Below are positions 44,067 to 53,402 of a stretch of 64,000 nt of DNA, in pieces. The stretch comes from Candidatus Poribacteria bacterium (lineage in GTDB: Bacteria; Poribacteria; WGA-4E; GCA-2687025), in NCBI GenBank assembly GCA_028818695.1, contig JAPPNK010000015.1:1-64000 (forward strand), read 5' to 3'. The first letter of the stretch is position 1; every line of letters begins with the position of its first letter. The notes below the pieces were generated by a model. The model saw nothing but the letters and a program-made list of their open reading frames with translations. It was not told the origin of the DNA and searched no databases. A program made the position numbers and the translations under genes.

Positions 44067-44666
44067 CTAGGAATCCGCCGCGCCCGCCGATTGAGCAGCG
44101 GCTAGGATGCTCAATATGCGCTCCCAAGAGATTTCCTCGTTCACAGCAATGTTAATGCTGATGTTTTTGTGCGCCATCCGCATCATCCTGTGGGGGTCCT
44201 CGCGGATTTCCTCCCTATACCAGGATTCGTCCTCTTTGTAGGGCTGCTCGCTGATGAGGATGTAGCATAACGAAACTTGCGCGCCGCCAAGGCTGACCTC
44301 AGCCAGAACTTTACAAACAGCGCGCAGATATTCGATGAGCGGGCGCGACCACCGCAGCTGCTCCATGTGATCATATAGATCGTCCCTGCGCAGCGTTTTT
44401 TTCAATTCAACCAACAGCGCGCAGTCGTTTCCGTCCACCTGAAACGCCAGCAGGTAGTCGCATGACTTCTTCCAGCCGCCATCCCTGAAACCCGCCAATT
44501 GCGCAATCTTGCCAATCTCTCTTATGTCCACTGCGACCAGATCGGAAGGCGCGTCAAACAACAGCGCCCGCTGATGTCGATCTTTAAGCTCAATGCGGCC
44601 GTTCTTTGGCGACTCGACAGCGCCGCGTATCAATATCTCGCGCAGGCTTTCCGCAAAGCTCGCCAA
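44067..44666 (-). CDS. PD-(D/E)xK nuclease-like protein paired with an ATPase
   Basis: 199 residues, no named family recognised. It contains Asp70 in KKSCDYLLAF and E87-L-K89 in CALLVELKKTL, the spacing of a PD-(D/E)xK catalytic core with the right strand pattern around it. TTG start directly abuts the stop of the ATPase gene (zero gap), with GGAAAAAG upstream, so the two are translated together. I infer an effector nuclease regulated by the ATPase. A non-catalytic partner is the alternative. Confidence 0.7.
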   Translation of the reverse strand: MASFAESLREILIRGAVESPKNGRIELKDRHQRALLFDAPSDLVAVDIREIGKIAQLAGFRDGGWKKSCDYLLAFQVDGNDCALLVELKKTLRRDDLYDHMEQLRWSRPLIEYLRAVCKVLAEVSLGGAQVSLCYILISEQPYKEDESWYREEIREDPHRMMRMAHKNISINIAVNEEISWERILSILAAAQSAGAADS

Positions 44667-46058
44667 CTACTTTTTCCGTTCAGCCCAGACATGTTCAGCG
44701 AAGGCTCTTGCCCGTCGGTTGACATTGTTGATCGTCTCGTCAAAGTTCGGGTAATCGATTCCGTAGTCGTTCATATCGCATAGCTTCAAGCCGTTCTTTT
44801 CAGCGATATAGCCGCGGACCTGGTTGGCGTCCAAACATTCGCCTTCGTCGTATCCGTATTTTTTGGCGACCCGCTCTTTGTCTCGGAAATCTCTGCCCAG
44901 CATGATCAGGTTGTTGATCTCCTTGACGATGTAATCGCTGTGCGTCGTGATGAAAACCTTCATCCCCGCCCGCGCCAGCCGCGCCAGCAAACGCGCCATT
45001 TCAATCTGGTTCGCCGTGTCCAGATGCGCCTCCGGCTCATCCACCATGAGAAGCTGCCCTGGTTCGGCGACATGGCGCATGTAAAAATACATATCCGAAA
45101 GCCCCCGCGCCGACGAGGACGCCCGATACAAAGGAATATTGAACCGCCTGTCTCCACGCGCTGTAGAGACGAATCGGACGCCGCCGTTTTCGACGCGGTA
45201 GTAGCCCTGCATCATGCGCTTGATGTCGTCATGCCGCTTCTGCTCATACAGCCCGCTTTTCCGGTCTGCCCAGTCGGGAATGTCGCGCGTGAAATTGAGG
45301 TTGTCCCGGATCGGGCGAGCGTATCGGCTGGCCGCTTTCTTGATCAGGTCAGAACGCGCTCCGCTTTCTTTTTCGTTGTCGTCGGATCTCATTTGCAGCA
45401 GCTTCTCCACTAGCTCGCTCCTTGCGAAATCGAGCTCGCGGTGAAAAATCGAAATGCTGAACCGCTCGCTTGTCAGAATAAACGGTTTCGGGACGGCAAA
45501 AAGCAGCTCTGGAAACATAATATGAAGATAGGAGTGCGCAAGATCAATAAAATAAGAGCTTCCCTGAGGATGCGCTACCTTGGGAGACAATATCCATTCG
45601 TCGCCTTCTTGATTCAAAGACAGCCACGAATCCCTGAACCGCTCAGGATCTATGTCTGGAGGATCGCGCAGCAGAACGTCGAAAGATGCGTTCTTAAACG
45701 CTTCGGCGTCTGCGTTGAACACCTCGGGCAGCGTATACTCAGAATAGTGTTGTGTGATCCATTTAAGGATCTCTGTTCGACGCAGTTCCAACGCTTTTTG
45801 ATCGGTCGGCAGCTTAAGCATTCCCGCTTTGCCAGCTTCCAAGACCAGTTGACTGAACGGAGGTACCGTTAAGCTCCTAGCGTCTGCTATGATGGGAAAA
45901 GGCCATCTTTTCAGAAAGCCGTAAAGCGCGTAGGCGACATACGTTTTGCCGGTGTTGTTGCGCCCGGCGATGATCGTCAGGTCGCCCAGCTCCAGCTCGG
46001 CTTCTTTGATGGGTCCGAGGTTTTTAAACAAAAATTTCGGGCGGGAGCCGTTGTTCAT
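44667..46058 (-). CDS. AAA15/OLD-like ABC-type ATPase
   Basis: 463 residues with a split SMC/ABC-like ATPase: Walker A AGRNNTGKTY (31-40), a long helical insert with a signature-like SSSARGLSDMY, Walker B LLMVDEPEAHLD and H-loop VFITTHSDYIV. It opens FKNLGPIKEAELELGDLTII, as OLD-family and AAA15 proteins do, but lacks the TOPRIM nuclease of OLD; the nuclease-like role may be supplied by the next gene. GAGGG lies eight bases before the ATG. It has its own promoter. Such ATPase/nuclease pairs are frequent in phage-defence loci. Confidence 0.8.
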   Translation of the reverse strand: MNNGSRPKFLFKNLGPIKEAELELGDLTIIAGRNNTGKTYVAYALYGFLKRWPFPIIADARSLTVPPFSQLVLEAGKAGMLKLPTDQKALELRRTEILKWITQHYSEYTLPEVFNADAEAFKNASFDVLLRDPPDIDPERFRDSWLSLNQEGDEWILSPKVAHPQGSSYFIDLAHSYLHIMFPELLFAVPKPFILTSERFSISIFHRELDFARSELVEKLLQMRSDDNEKESGARSDLIKKAASRYARPIRDNLNFTRDIPDWADRKSGLYEQKRHDDIKRMMQGYYRVENGGVRFVSTARGDRRFNIPLYRASSSARGLSDMYFYMRHVAEPGQLLMVDEPEAHLDTANQIEMARLLARLARAGMKVFITTHSDYIVKEINNLIMLGRDFRDKERVAKKYGYDEGECLDANQVRGYIAEKNGLKLCDMNDYGIDYPNFDETINNVNRRARAFAEHVWAERKK

Positions 46059-46106
46059 GCCGCTGTCCCTCTGCGTTGGTCTTGGGCGTTTCTGCCTGCG
46101 TTAAGC

Positions 46107-46136
46107 ATTGTAACGCACACCGCCTCTTTTGCGCAA
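46107..46136 (-). promoter_or_regulatory. sigma70-like promoter for the ATPase-nuclease pair
   Basis: Minus strand TTGCGC (46136-46131), 18 bases, TACAAT (46112-46107). The leader to ATG 46058 is about 42 bases. The pair is thus independently expressed from the nuo operon upstream. Confidence 0.5.
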
Positions 46137-46181
46137 ATCGGCGCGCTTTTTCCGCTGCCCCGCCCTTTAAACTCCCCTAAC

Positions 46182-46199
46182 CCCCCTTGACAAAGGGGG
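46182..46199. repeat. CCCCCTT-GACA-AAGGGGG palindrome
   Basis: A perfect 7-bp stem with a 4-base loop in the gap after the antiporter gene, with a degenerate relative at 44035-44062. It lacks a T-run but could slow transcription leaving the nuo operon. The two copies bracket the ATPase/nuclease pair. Confidence 0.6.
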
Positions 46200-46223
46200 A
46201 ACGAATCGCCTTGCGCATTCCCG

Positions 46224-47774
46224 CTAAATGACAACGATGAACAGCAGCGTCGCGACAATGAAGATCGGTATCAGGATCGCCGCCGACCAGCCCATATATC
46301 CGAAGAAGGAGGGCATTTTCACCCCGTCCTGAATGGCGATGGAGCGCACCATGAAGTTGGGCGCGTTGCCGATGTAGGTGTTCGCCCCCATGAAGACGGC
46401 GCCCATCGAGATCGCTTTCAGGAACGCTTCAAACTGCTGCAGGTTCGTTCCGAGCTGCTCCGCCGTCATATTGAGATCGGGATGGTTCTGCATGATCTGC
46501 TGAACGAGCTGCGGGTCGGCGGCGGCCGCGGTGAACCATGGGAGCGGCGAATTGCGCAGGAACTCGCCGACCGCCGGCTCTGTCAAGCTCAACTTGCCGA
46601 GCGCTGTGTTGAAGAAGGTCAGATAGGTCGGCGCGTTGTCTAAGAAGCTGGAGAGTATGCCTGTGAGCCATAGATACGCCGTCTCCGAACTGGCGGCGCG
46701 GATGATCGGAGCGAGCGCGCCCTCCTCGCCCGCCTTCAAAATAGCGATGGCGGGGATGATCGTCATGAAGATGCCGGCGAAGAGTATCCCCACCTCGCGG
46801 ATCGGCTCCCATGTGTAGCGGTTCTCCTCGCGCAGTTCTCTCTTCGTCGTGAGAAACGCGAGCGCGGAGATGCCGAGTATGATGCCGTCGCGCAAGAGGC
46901 TGGAAGGGCTGACCTTCACCCCAAGGATCATGACCTCTTCAGGGCGCCAGACGCCGCTCATCAAGACGGCTCCCATGATGCCGAGCAGGTAGAGAAAGTT
47001 ATGTCCGCCGGCGATGGACAGCGGCGTCGTTTCGGTTGGCGAATGCGTCTCTTCTTTGGCGTCCATCTTCTTATCCAAGAAATAAAAGACCGCCAAAACA
47101 ATCAGAATCACAAACAGCATCTGCGGCAGCAGGCTGAGCGTCCACTGGAACGGCACGCCATGCAAAAAGCCGAGAAACAGCGGCGGATCGCCCAGCGGCG
47201 TCAAGGAGCCGCCGATGTTGCTGACGAGAAAGATGAAGATGACGACGATATGAATGCGCCGCTTGCGGTGCGAGTTCGCGCGCAGGAGCGGCCTGATGAG
47301 CAGCATGGAGGCGCCTGTCGTGCCGATGAGCGACGCGAGAACCGAGCCGACGGCGATGAAACCGACATTCACGATCGGCGTCCCGACGAGCGTCCCGCGC
47401 AGCACAATTCCGCCGGACGCGACAAACAACCCGCCAAGCAGGATGATGAACGGGAAATAGTCGACCAGGTAGATATGGAGAATCTCGTGCATCGCCGTGT
47501 AAAATTTGCCGCCCATGGAGTATAAGGCGACGAACGGGACGGCAAACGCCAGCGTCCAGAATAGGGTCACCTTCGGGTACTGCTTTTCAAACCAGTGATG
47601 GTCGACAACGGGGCAGATGGCGATGGAGAGCAGCATGCCGACAAACGGGATGATCCACCAAAGCGACAGCTCAGCCCCGATGCCCGGGCCGGCGGCTTCG
47701 GCGGCGCCTGCCGCTGTCGTAAAAAACATCAACGCGAGAGCGGCAACGGAGCCTCGAACTGCGCGGCGTACCAT
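46224..47774 (-). CDS. nhaD: NhaD-type Na+/H+ antiporter (IT superfamily)
   Basis: 516 residues, a cleavable-looking signal (ALALMFFTTAAGAAEA), then 11-13 membrane helices. Family blocks: SIAICPVVDHHWFEKQYPK, TTGASMLLIRPLLRAN, VSNIGGSLTPLGDPPLFLGFL and SSFLDNAPTYLTFFN. Exchanges Na+ for H+ across the inner membrane. ATG 47774 overlaps the nuoM stop (TGATG), so it is a genuine last gene of the nuo operon, in the position where nuoN normally stands. This suggests sodium and proton circuits are coupled, but NhaD is unrelated to NuoN and cannot replace it structurally. Confidence 0.9.
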   Translation of the reverse strand: MVRRAVRGSVAALALMFFTTAAGAAEAAGPGIGAELSLWWIIPFVGMLLSIAICPVVDHHWFEKQYPKVTLFWTLAFAVPFVALYSMGGKFYTAMHEILHIYLVDYFPFIILLGGLFVASGGIVLRGTLVGTPIVNVGFIAVGSVLASLIGTTGASMLLIRPLLRANSHRKRRIHIVVIFIFLVSNIGGSLTPLGDPPLFLGFLHGVPFQWTLSLLPQMLFVILIVLAVFYFLDKKMDAKEETHSPTETTPLSIAGGHNFLYLLGIMGAVLMSGVWRPEEVMILGVKVSPSSLLRDGIILGISALAFLTTKRELREENRYTWEPIREVGILFAGIFMTIIPAIAILKAGEEGALAPIIRAASSETAYLWLTGILSSFLDNAPTYLTFFNTALGKLSLTEPAVGEFLRNSPLPWFTAAAADPQLVQQIMQNHPDLNMTAEQLGTNLQQFEAFLKAISMGAVFMGANTYIGNAPNFMVRSIAIQDGVKMPSFFGYMGWSAAILIPIFIVATLLFIVVI

Positions 47775-49435
47775 CAATGATCCTCGTCCATTTCGGAAGG
47801 CGTAGAGATTGGCGGAGCGGGCTGCTCCATTGGCGGCGGCGGTTCGACCATCGCCATCTTTGCGATTCCGGGTTTTGTTAAGGCGCTGATGGAGCCGTCG
47901 GCGTCCATTTTGTCAAGAAACGGCGTCGGGCTGAGGCCGATCCAGAAGACGGCAACAATCAACGGCAGCGCGGCGATCATCTCCCGCGCGTTCAGGTCTT
48001 TCAGAGACTCGTTCGCTTTCACCTTGATCGGTCCGAAGAAGACGCGCTGAACCATCCAGAGCATATAGACGGCTGCCAGAATGACGCCCAGCGCCGCAGC
48101 GATCGCGTACGCCTCGCGCCCCTCTGTCATGAAGGAGCCTGCCAAGATCAGGAATTCGCCGACGAATCCGTTCGTGCCGGGGAGTCCGATGGAGGCGAAA
48201 GTGATGATCAGAAAGACGGCGGCGTAAGCGGGCATTTTCTTGGCGATGCCGCCAAACTCCTTGATCTGCCGCGTATGGCGTCTGTCGTAGAGCATTCCGA
48301 CCAGCATGAAGAGCGCGCCGGTGGCGATTCCATGGTTCACCATCTGCAGGACGGCGCCTTTCGTTCCCATTTCGCTCCCGGCGAAGAGTCCTAAAACGAC
48401 AAAGCCGAGGTGGCTGACGCTGGAGTAGGCGACGAGACGTTTCATGTCGGGCTGAACCATCGCGACGAGCGCGCCGTAGAGAATGCCGATGACGGCGATG
48501 AGCGAGACGATATCCGCGTTCGCGGCTGCGGCTTCAGGAAAGAGCGGAAGGCAGAAGCGCAGGATGCCGTACGCCCCCATCTTCAGCAGGACGCCCGCCA
48601 GCAGCATGGAGCCGGCGGTGGGCGCCTGGGTGTGCGCGTCGGGGAGCCAGGTGTGAACGGGAAAGAGCGGAACCTTGATTGCAAAGGCGGCGAAAAACGC
48701 CCAGAAGAGCCATACCTGCGCCTTTGCGCCGAAGCCCGTGTTGGCGGCGTACTCCATAATGGCGGTCAGGTCGAAGGTTCCCGTCTGCATGCGTATGTAT
48801 AAGATGCCGGCGAACATGAGCGCGCTGCCCGCCATCGTATAGAGAACGAATTTGAGCGTCGCATAGACCCGCTCGGAGACCTGCCCGAACAGGAACGTTT
48901 GACGCCAACCTGGGCTGCCCCATATGCCGATGATGAAATACATCGGGATGAGCGTCATCTCCCAGAAAATGAAGAACAGGACCAGATCGAACGCGGCGAA
49001 TGTTCCGAGCATCGCCGTTTCAAGCGTCAGCAGCAGGGCGAGAAAACCGCCCGCGCCTCTTTCATGCTGCGGGTATTCGTCGGACGGGTAAGCGTCGCGC
49101 TGTCCGGAGTCGGGGATGGAGATGTTGCGCCAGGAGGCTAAGATGCAGATCGGGGTCAGAAAGGTTGTTAAAACGACCAGCCAGAGCGAAATGCCGTCGA
49201 TGCGCAGATGGAAGCTGGAGCCGACGCTGGGCAGCCAGTCGCGCTGGACCGTTTCGCCGCCGTTGAAAACGAAATAGAGCGACAAGCCGAAGGTTACGAG
49301 CGAGACGATCAACGCCCCGATCTTGAGTCCTTCGTTTCGGAGCCGCTGGTCGGGCGCCTTGGCGGTTGCGACCGACGCGATTCCGAGCGCGGCCGCTCCC
49401 AGCAGCGGGAGAAAGATGGTTGAAACCAGTATCAA
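47774..49435 (-). CDS. nuoM: NADH-quinone oxidoreductase subunit M
   Basis: 553 residues, about 14 membrane helices, an antiporter-like subunit of complex I. ETAMLGTFAAFDLVLFFIFWEMTLIPMYF contains the key membrane Glu, and HTWLPDAHTQAPTAGSMLLAGVLLKMGAYG is the central Lys/His helix block. TTG start with AGGAGG eight bases upstream. The extended C-terminal tail is Pro/Glu-rich and probably disordered. Confidence 0.95.
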   Translation of the reverse strand: MILVSTIFLPLLGAAALGIASVATAKAPDQRLRNEGLKIGALIVSLVTFGLSLYFVFNGGETVQRDWLPSVGSSFHLRIDGISLWLVVLTTFLTPICILASWRNISIPDSGQRDAYPSDEYPQHERGAGGFLALLLTLETAMLGTFAAFDLVLFFIFWEMTLIPMYFIIGIWGSPGWRQTFLFGQVSERVYATLKFVLYTMAGSALMFAGILYIRMQTGTFDLTAIMEYAANTGFGAKAQVWLFWAFFAAFAIKVPLFPVHTWLPDAHTQAPTAGSMLLAGVLLKMGAYGILRFCLPLFPEAAAANADIVSLIAVIGILYGALVAMVQPDMKRLVAYSSVSHLGFVVLGLFAGSEMGTKGAVLQMVNHGIATGALFMLVGMLYDRRHTRQIKEFGGIAKKMPAYAAVFLIITFASIGLPGTNGFVGEFLILAGSFMTEGREAYAIAAALGVILAAVYMLWMVQRVFFGPIKVKANESLKDLNAREMIAALPLIVAVFWIGLSPTPFLDKMDADGSISALTKPGIAKMAMVEPPPPMEQPAPPISTPSEMDEDH

Positions 49436-49456
49436 AGCCGAAGCCTCCTATTTCGT

Positions 49457-51352
49457 CTAGAGAAGCCGAATCAACACGAGAAGCACGGCTCCCGCAAAAA
49501 TGACCGCCGCGTAGGTCTGTATCATGCCGTTCTGGGTGAAGCGCAGGATGGAGCCTGCCGCGTTCATCAGCGCGCCGGCAACGTTCACGGCGCCGTCAAT
49601 GAGACCCTTGTCGATGACGCGCCAGAGCGCGGAGCTGGACAGCCATTTCAGCGGACGGACGACCGCCCTGTCGTACAGCTCGTCCACCCAGTATTTGTTC
49701 CGCCAGAGCTGGACGAGCGCGTTTGCGCGTTGCAGGTCTTCCGCCGATTTGTCTTTATACATGAAATACCCGGCTGCGATGCCGACCAGTCCGAGAGCCG
49801 TTCCGATGAGCATCGCCGGGTTGAAAAAGGAGGCGTGGTGTTCGCCGTGGAAGACGCTCTCCAACGCTTTGTAGAACGGACCCGACTCGCCGAAACCTAG
49901 AAAGGCAAATCCGCCGACAACGGACAATGCCGCCAGAACGATGAGCGGTATCGTCATGACGAGGGGGGACTCGTGGGCATGTTCGGTCAGGTCCTTATCT
50001 CTGCTCTCGCCCATGAACACGACGCTGAACAGCCTGAACATATAAAACGCGGTCAGCCCTGCTGTGACGGCTCCGATTGCGAAGATCGCCATGCTCTGTT
50101 CATACGCATAGACCAGTATGGCGTCCTTGCTGAAAAAACCGCTCAATAGCGGGAAGCCGGAGATGGCGAGCGCGGCGGCAAGGAATGTCGCAAACGTGAT
50201 CGGCATTTTGCCGCGCAAGCCGCCCATCCGCCGTATGTCGCCGACATCATGGAGCGCATGCAGGACGCTTCCCGCTGCGAGAAAGAGCAGCGCCTTGAAA
50301 AAAGCGTGCGTCATCAGATGCGCCATCCCTGCGGCGTAGGCTCCCATGCCGACGGCGGCGATCATGTAACCAAGCTGGCTGATTGTGGAATACGCGAGAA
50401 CGCCTTTGAAGTCGAACGAGGCGACCGCCATCGTCGCGGCAAAGAGCGCCGTTGCGATGCCGACCCAAGCGACGATCCCGCCCGCGCCGGACAGATCAAA
50501 CAGGACATGGGAACGCGCGACCATATAGACGCCCGCGGTGACCATCGTCGCGGCATGGATGAGCGCGCTGACAGGCGTCGGACCTTGCATGGCGTCGGGG
50601 AGCCAGACATGGAGCGGAATCTGCGCCGACTTGCCGACCGCGCCCAAAAACAGAGCGACGCACGCCCACCAGAGCGGCGTTTGTCCCAAGAAGAGCGGAG
50701 CGTCGGGCGCGCCCTTGGCGGCATCGAAGACCGCGTCAAAATTGAGCGAGCCGAAGGTCGCAATTAAAATGAACATCCCGATCAGAAAGCCGAAGTCGCC
50801 GATGCGGTTCACAATGAACGCTTTTTTTGCCGCTTCTGCCGGCCAGGTGGAGTCTCCCTCTTTGCGCTCTCGGTCGTACCAGAAACCGATGAGCAGATAG
50901 GAGCAGAGGCCGACGCCCTCCCAGCCCACAAACATGAGCAGAAAGCTGTTGCCCATGACCAAAATGAGCATGGAGAAGACAAACAGGTTCAGATAGGCGA
51001 AGAAACGGGAGAAGCCGCGTTCATCCTCATGGTTCATATATCCGACGGCGTAGATGTGGATCAGCAGGCTGACGCCTGTCACGATGAGAGCCATGATCAT
51101 GGAGAGGGAGTCGAACTTGAAGGCGGCTTGGACGGTCAGTCCGCCGGCGGAGATCCATGTCCAGACGGCTTGGTCGTCCACATTTCCGCCGTTCACCGCC
51201 GGAATAATCGTGAGCGCTCCGGCGAACGCCGCCGCGATAGCCCCGACGCCGATGAGAGCCGAGACGCTTTTCTTGAACTTGGCGCCGGCGATTCCGTTCA
51301 GCAGCGCGCCGAGAAGCAACGGAAGAAACAGAAGTATGATCGTTAGGTTCAT
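49457..51352 (-). CDS. nuoL: NADH-quinone oxidoreductase subunit L
   Basis: 631 residues. The distal antiporter-like subunit with the long lateral helix. LLMFVGWEGVGLCSYLLIGFWY (Glu) and LHVWLPDAMQGPTPVSALIHAATMVTAGVYM are diagnostic. The C-terminal HL-helix region (EDLQRANALVQLWRNKYWVDELYDRAVV) and the final membrane helix are intact, so length is normal. Confidence 0.95.
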   Translation of the reverse strand: MNLTIILLFLPLLLGALLNGIAGAKFKKSVSALIGVGAIAAAFAGALTIIPAVNGGNVDDQAVWTWISAGGLTVQAAFKFDSLSMIMALIVTGVSLLIHIYAVGYMNHEDERGFSRFFAYLNLFVFSMLILVMGNSFLLMFVGWEGVGLCSYLLIGFWYDRERKEGDSTWPAEAAKKAFIVNRIGDFGFLIGMFILIATFGSLNFDAVFDAAKGAPDAPLFLGQTPLWWACVALFLGAVGKSAQIPLHVWLPDAMQGPTPVSALIHAATMVTAGVYMVARSHVLFDLSGAGGIVAWVGIATALFAATMAVASFDFKGVLAYSTISQLGYMIAAVGMGAYAAGMAHLMTHAFFKALLFLAAGSVLHALHDVGDIRRMGGLRGKMPITFATFLAAALAISGFPLLSGFFSKDAILVYAYEQSMAIFAIGAVTAGLTAFYMFRLFSVVFMGESRDKDLTEHAHESPLVMTIPLIVLAALSVVGGFAFLGFGESGPFYKALESVFHGEHHASFFNPAMLIGTALGLVGIAAGYFMYKDKSAEDLQRANALVQLWRNKYWVDELYDRAVVRPLKWLSSSALWRVIDKGLIDGAVNVAGALMNAAGSILRFTQNGMIQTYAAVIFAGAVLLVLIRLL

Positions 51353-51362
51353 CGCGCTCTTT

Positions 51363-51674
51363 CTATCGCCGCAGCAGTTTCAGCTCATCCACATTGACGC
51401 TGGCGCGCGTCCGGAAGACGGTCACAATGATGGCGAGTCCGACGGCGACCTCCGCCGCGGCGACCGCCATGACAAAAAAGACGACTGCCTGTCCGTTCAA
51501 CACCCCCAGATGGCGCGAGAAGGTCACAAACGCAAGATTGGCGGCGTTCAGCATGAGCTCAATGCACATGAAGATCACAATGGCGTTTCGGCGTATCAAA
51601 ACGCCGGCGACGCCGACGGCGAACAGGACGGCGCTGAGCGTCAAGCAGAGCCGGTAGGTCAGTTCAGGCGTCAT
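51363..51674 (-). CDS. nuoK: NADH-quinone oxidoreductase subunit K
   Basis: 103 residues, three helices. [23 protein letters not shown] and [15 protein letters not shown] carry the two conserved membrane Glu residues of the E-channel. Its start overlaps the nuoJ end by 11 bases. Confidence 0.94.
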   Translation of the reverse strand: MTPELTYRLCLTLSAVLFAVGVAGVLIRRNAIVIFMCIELMLNAANLAFVTFSRHLGVLNGQAVVFFVMAVAAAEVAVGLAIIVTVFRTRASVNVDELKLLRR

Positions 51675-52209
51675 TCGATTCCTCCGAGTTGTCGGACGAC
51701 GGGCGGCCGTGGAAGCGTATCAGCACAACGACCCCGATCAGCGCCGCCAGCAGAATGAGCGAGACCGCTTCAAACGGGACAAGGTTGTTTTTGAACAGCA
51801 GGCGGGCAAGGCTTTCCGTATGCCCTTCGTCTTTGAAGACCTCCGCCGATTTTGAAAATTGATCGGGGGAGAGAACCGCCCACATCGTGCCGCCGGCGAC
51901 GCCGATAAACAGCGCGCCGAGCAACGCTCCGACGGCGGCGCGAAGTCCGAAGGACTCTTTCAGCGCTTGCTGATTGCGCAGATTCAGCAGCATGATGACA
52001 AACAGGAAAAGGACGACGATGGCGCCTGCGTACACGAGCGCCTGCGCAACAGCGATAAAATAGGCGCCCATCATGACATAGATCGCCGAGAGCGCAAACA
52101 TCGTCAGGACGAGGCTCAGGGCGGAATAGACAGGGTTTCGGTAGAGAATCACCATCACGGCGCCGGCGGCGGCCGTCAGCATGAACGCAGCCATGATCCA
52201 AGCAGACAT
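51664..52209 (-). CDS. nuoJ: NADH-quinone oxidoreductase subunit J
   Basis: 181 residues, five helices; [52 protein letters not shown] is the family core (quoted in parts: [24 protein letters not shown]). I start at ATG 52209, which overlaps the nuoH stop as TGATG, not at the upstream limit of the frame inside nuoH. In most operons nuoI lies between H and J; here H and J are fused head to tail without it. Confidence 0.93.
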   Translation of the reverse strand: MSAWIMAAFMLTAAAGAVMVILYRNPVYSALSLVLTMFALSAIYVMMGAYFIAVAQALVYAGAIVVLFLFVIMLLNLRNQQALKESFGLRAAVGALLGALFIGVAGGTMWAVLSPDQFSKSAEVFKDEGHTESLARLLFKNNLVPFEAVSLILLAALIGVVVLIRFHGRPSSDNSEESNDA

Positions 52210-53363
52210 CAGGCTTGCGACCTCTGCGCGTCGGCGCGCGCGTTCAAGACGGAGGTCAACACAACCGCGCCAATCAGCGCCAGCTGTCCAGCCGCCATGA
52301 CCGGCCACAGCGGCGCGCTCCACATTTCATGGAGGGCTATCGCCCCCGCCGTTACGATCACATTTCCGAGAGCCAACGGCAACGCCATTTTCCATCCAAG
52401 CCGCATCAACTGATCAAATCGAAAGCGCGGAAACGTCCAACGAACCCATAAAAACACAAACAGAAACAGCAATACCTTGCCGATAAAAATCAAGAATGTC
52501 AAATACCACGGGATCATCTCTTCAAGCCCGAAGAGCGTCCAGCCGCCCAAGAAAAGCGACACGTTGAGCGCCGAGCTCATCGCCATGTTGCCGTACTCGG
52601 CGAGAAAGAAGGTGGCGAAGGTCATCCCGCTGTATTCGGTATGGTATCCGCCGACCAGCTCCTGTTCGCACTCGGCGAGGTCGAACGGGGCGCGGTTCGT
52701 TTCGGCGAGCGCCGTCACCGAAAAGAGAAACCAAGCGACCGGCTGATAGAAAATAAACCAGCCGGCGCCAGCTTGCTGCTCCACGATCTTATCGACCTGA
52801 AGCGTTCCCGCCATCAGCAGGACCGCCAGAATGGAAAGGCCGAGCGACAGCTCGTAGCTGATGACCTGCGCGGAGGCGCGCAGCCCCCCAAGGAGCGTGT
52901 ATTTATTGTTGGACGCCCAGCCGGCGAGTATGACGCCGTACACGCCGAGCGAAACGATGGCGAGAAAGTAGAGAACCCCGACATCGATTCTCGCCAGCTG
53001 AAACGGTATGCCGTCCGGCGACCAGTTTTCCGCCGACAGCAGATTGCCGATGAAGCTGTCTGCCGGTATCGGTTTTGACCAGGGGATGATCGCGCCGCTC
53101 ATGAGCGCGGGGACGAGCAGCAGAGCCGGGGCGGCAAAGTACAGCTTGCGGTCGACGCTTTTTGGCGCCAGAACCTCCTTCGCCAGAAACTTGATGCCGT
53201 CTGCGAGCGGTTGAAGCAAGCCTCCCGGACCGACGCGGTTGGGACCGTGCCTGTCTTGAATCCATCCGCTCACCTTGCGTTCGCCGAGGACAAGCATCGG
53301 CACAATTGCGAGAATGAACGCGACGATGAACACCGCCTTCGCCGCTGTCGCCGCCAGTTCCAT
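52209..53363 (-). CDS. nuoH: NADH-quinone oxidoreductase subunit H
   Basis: 384 residues, eight helices, the membrane subunit that forms the quinone chamber entrance with NuoB/NuoD. ERKVSGWIQDRHGPNRVGP, TALAETNRAPFDLAECEQEL and the ELVGGYHTEYSGM block are diagnostic. Length and motifs are intact. Confidence 0.95.
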   Translation of the reverse strand: MELAATAAKAVFIVAFILAIVPMLVLGERKVSGWIQDRHGPNRVGPGGLLQPLADGIKFLAKEVLAPKSVDRKLYFAAPALLLVPALMSGAIIPWSKPIPADSFIGNLLSAENWSPDGIPFQLARIDVGVLYFLAIVSLGVYGVILAGWASNNKYTLLGGLRASAQVISYELSLGLSILAVLLMAGTLQVDKIVEQQAGAGWFIFYQPVAWFLFSVTALAETNRAPFDLAECEQELVGGYHTEYSGMTFATFFLAEYGNMAMSSALNVSLFLGGWTLFGLEEMIPWYLTFLIFIGKVLLFLFVFLWVRWTFPRFRFDQLMRLGWKMALPLALGNVIVTAGAIALHEMWSAPLWPVMAAGQLALIGAVVLTSVLNARADAQRSQA

Positions 53364-53402
53364 GAGCGCGTAATCTTCTATCGTTCGTTCCTTCCCGCGC
53401 GT

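Noticed and set aside
46224-47774. NhaD as a renamed NuoN
   Set aside because: Motifs (SLTPLGDPPLFLGF, FLDNAPTYLTF) are those of the NhaD/IT family, and it lacks the Lys/Glu helices of NuoL/M/N.
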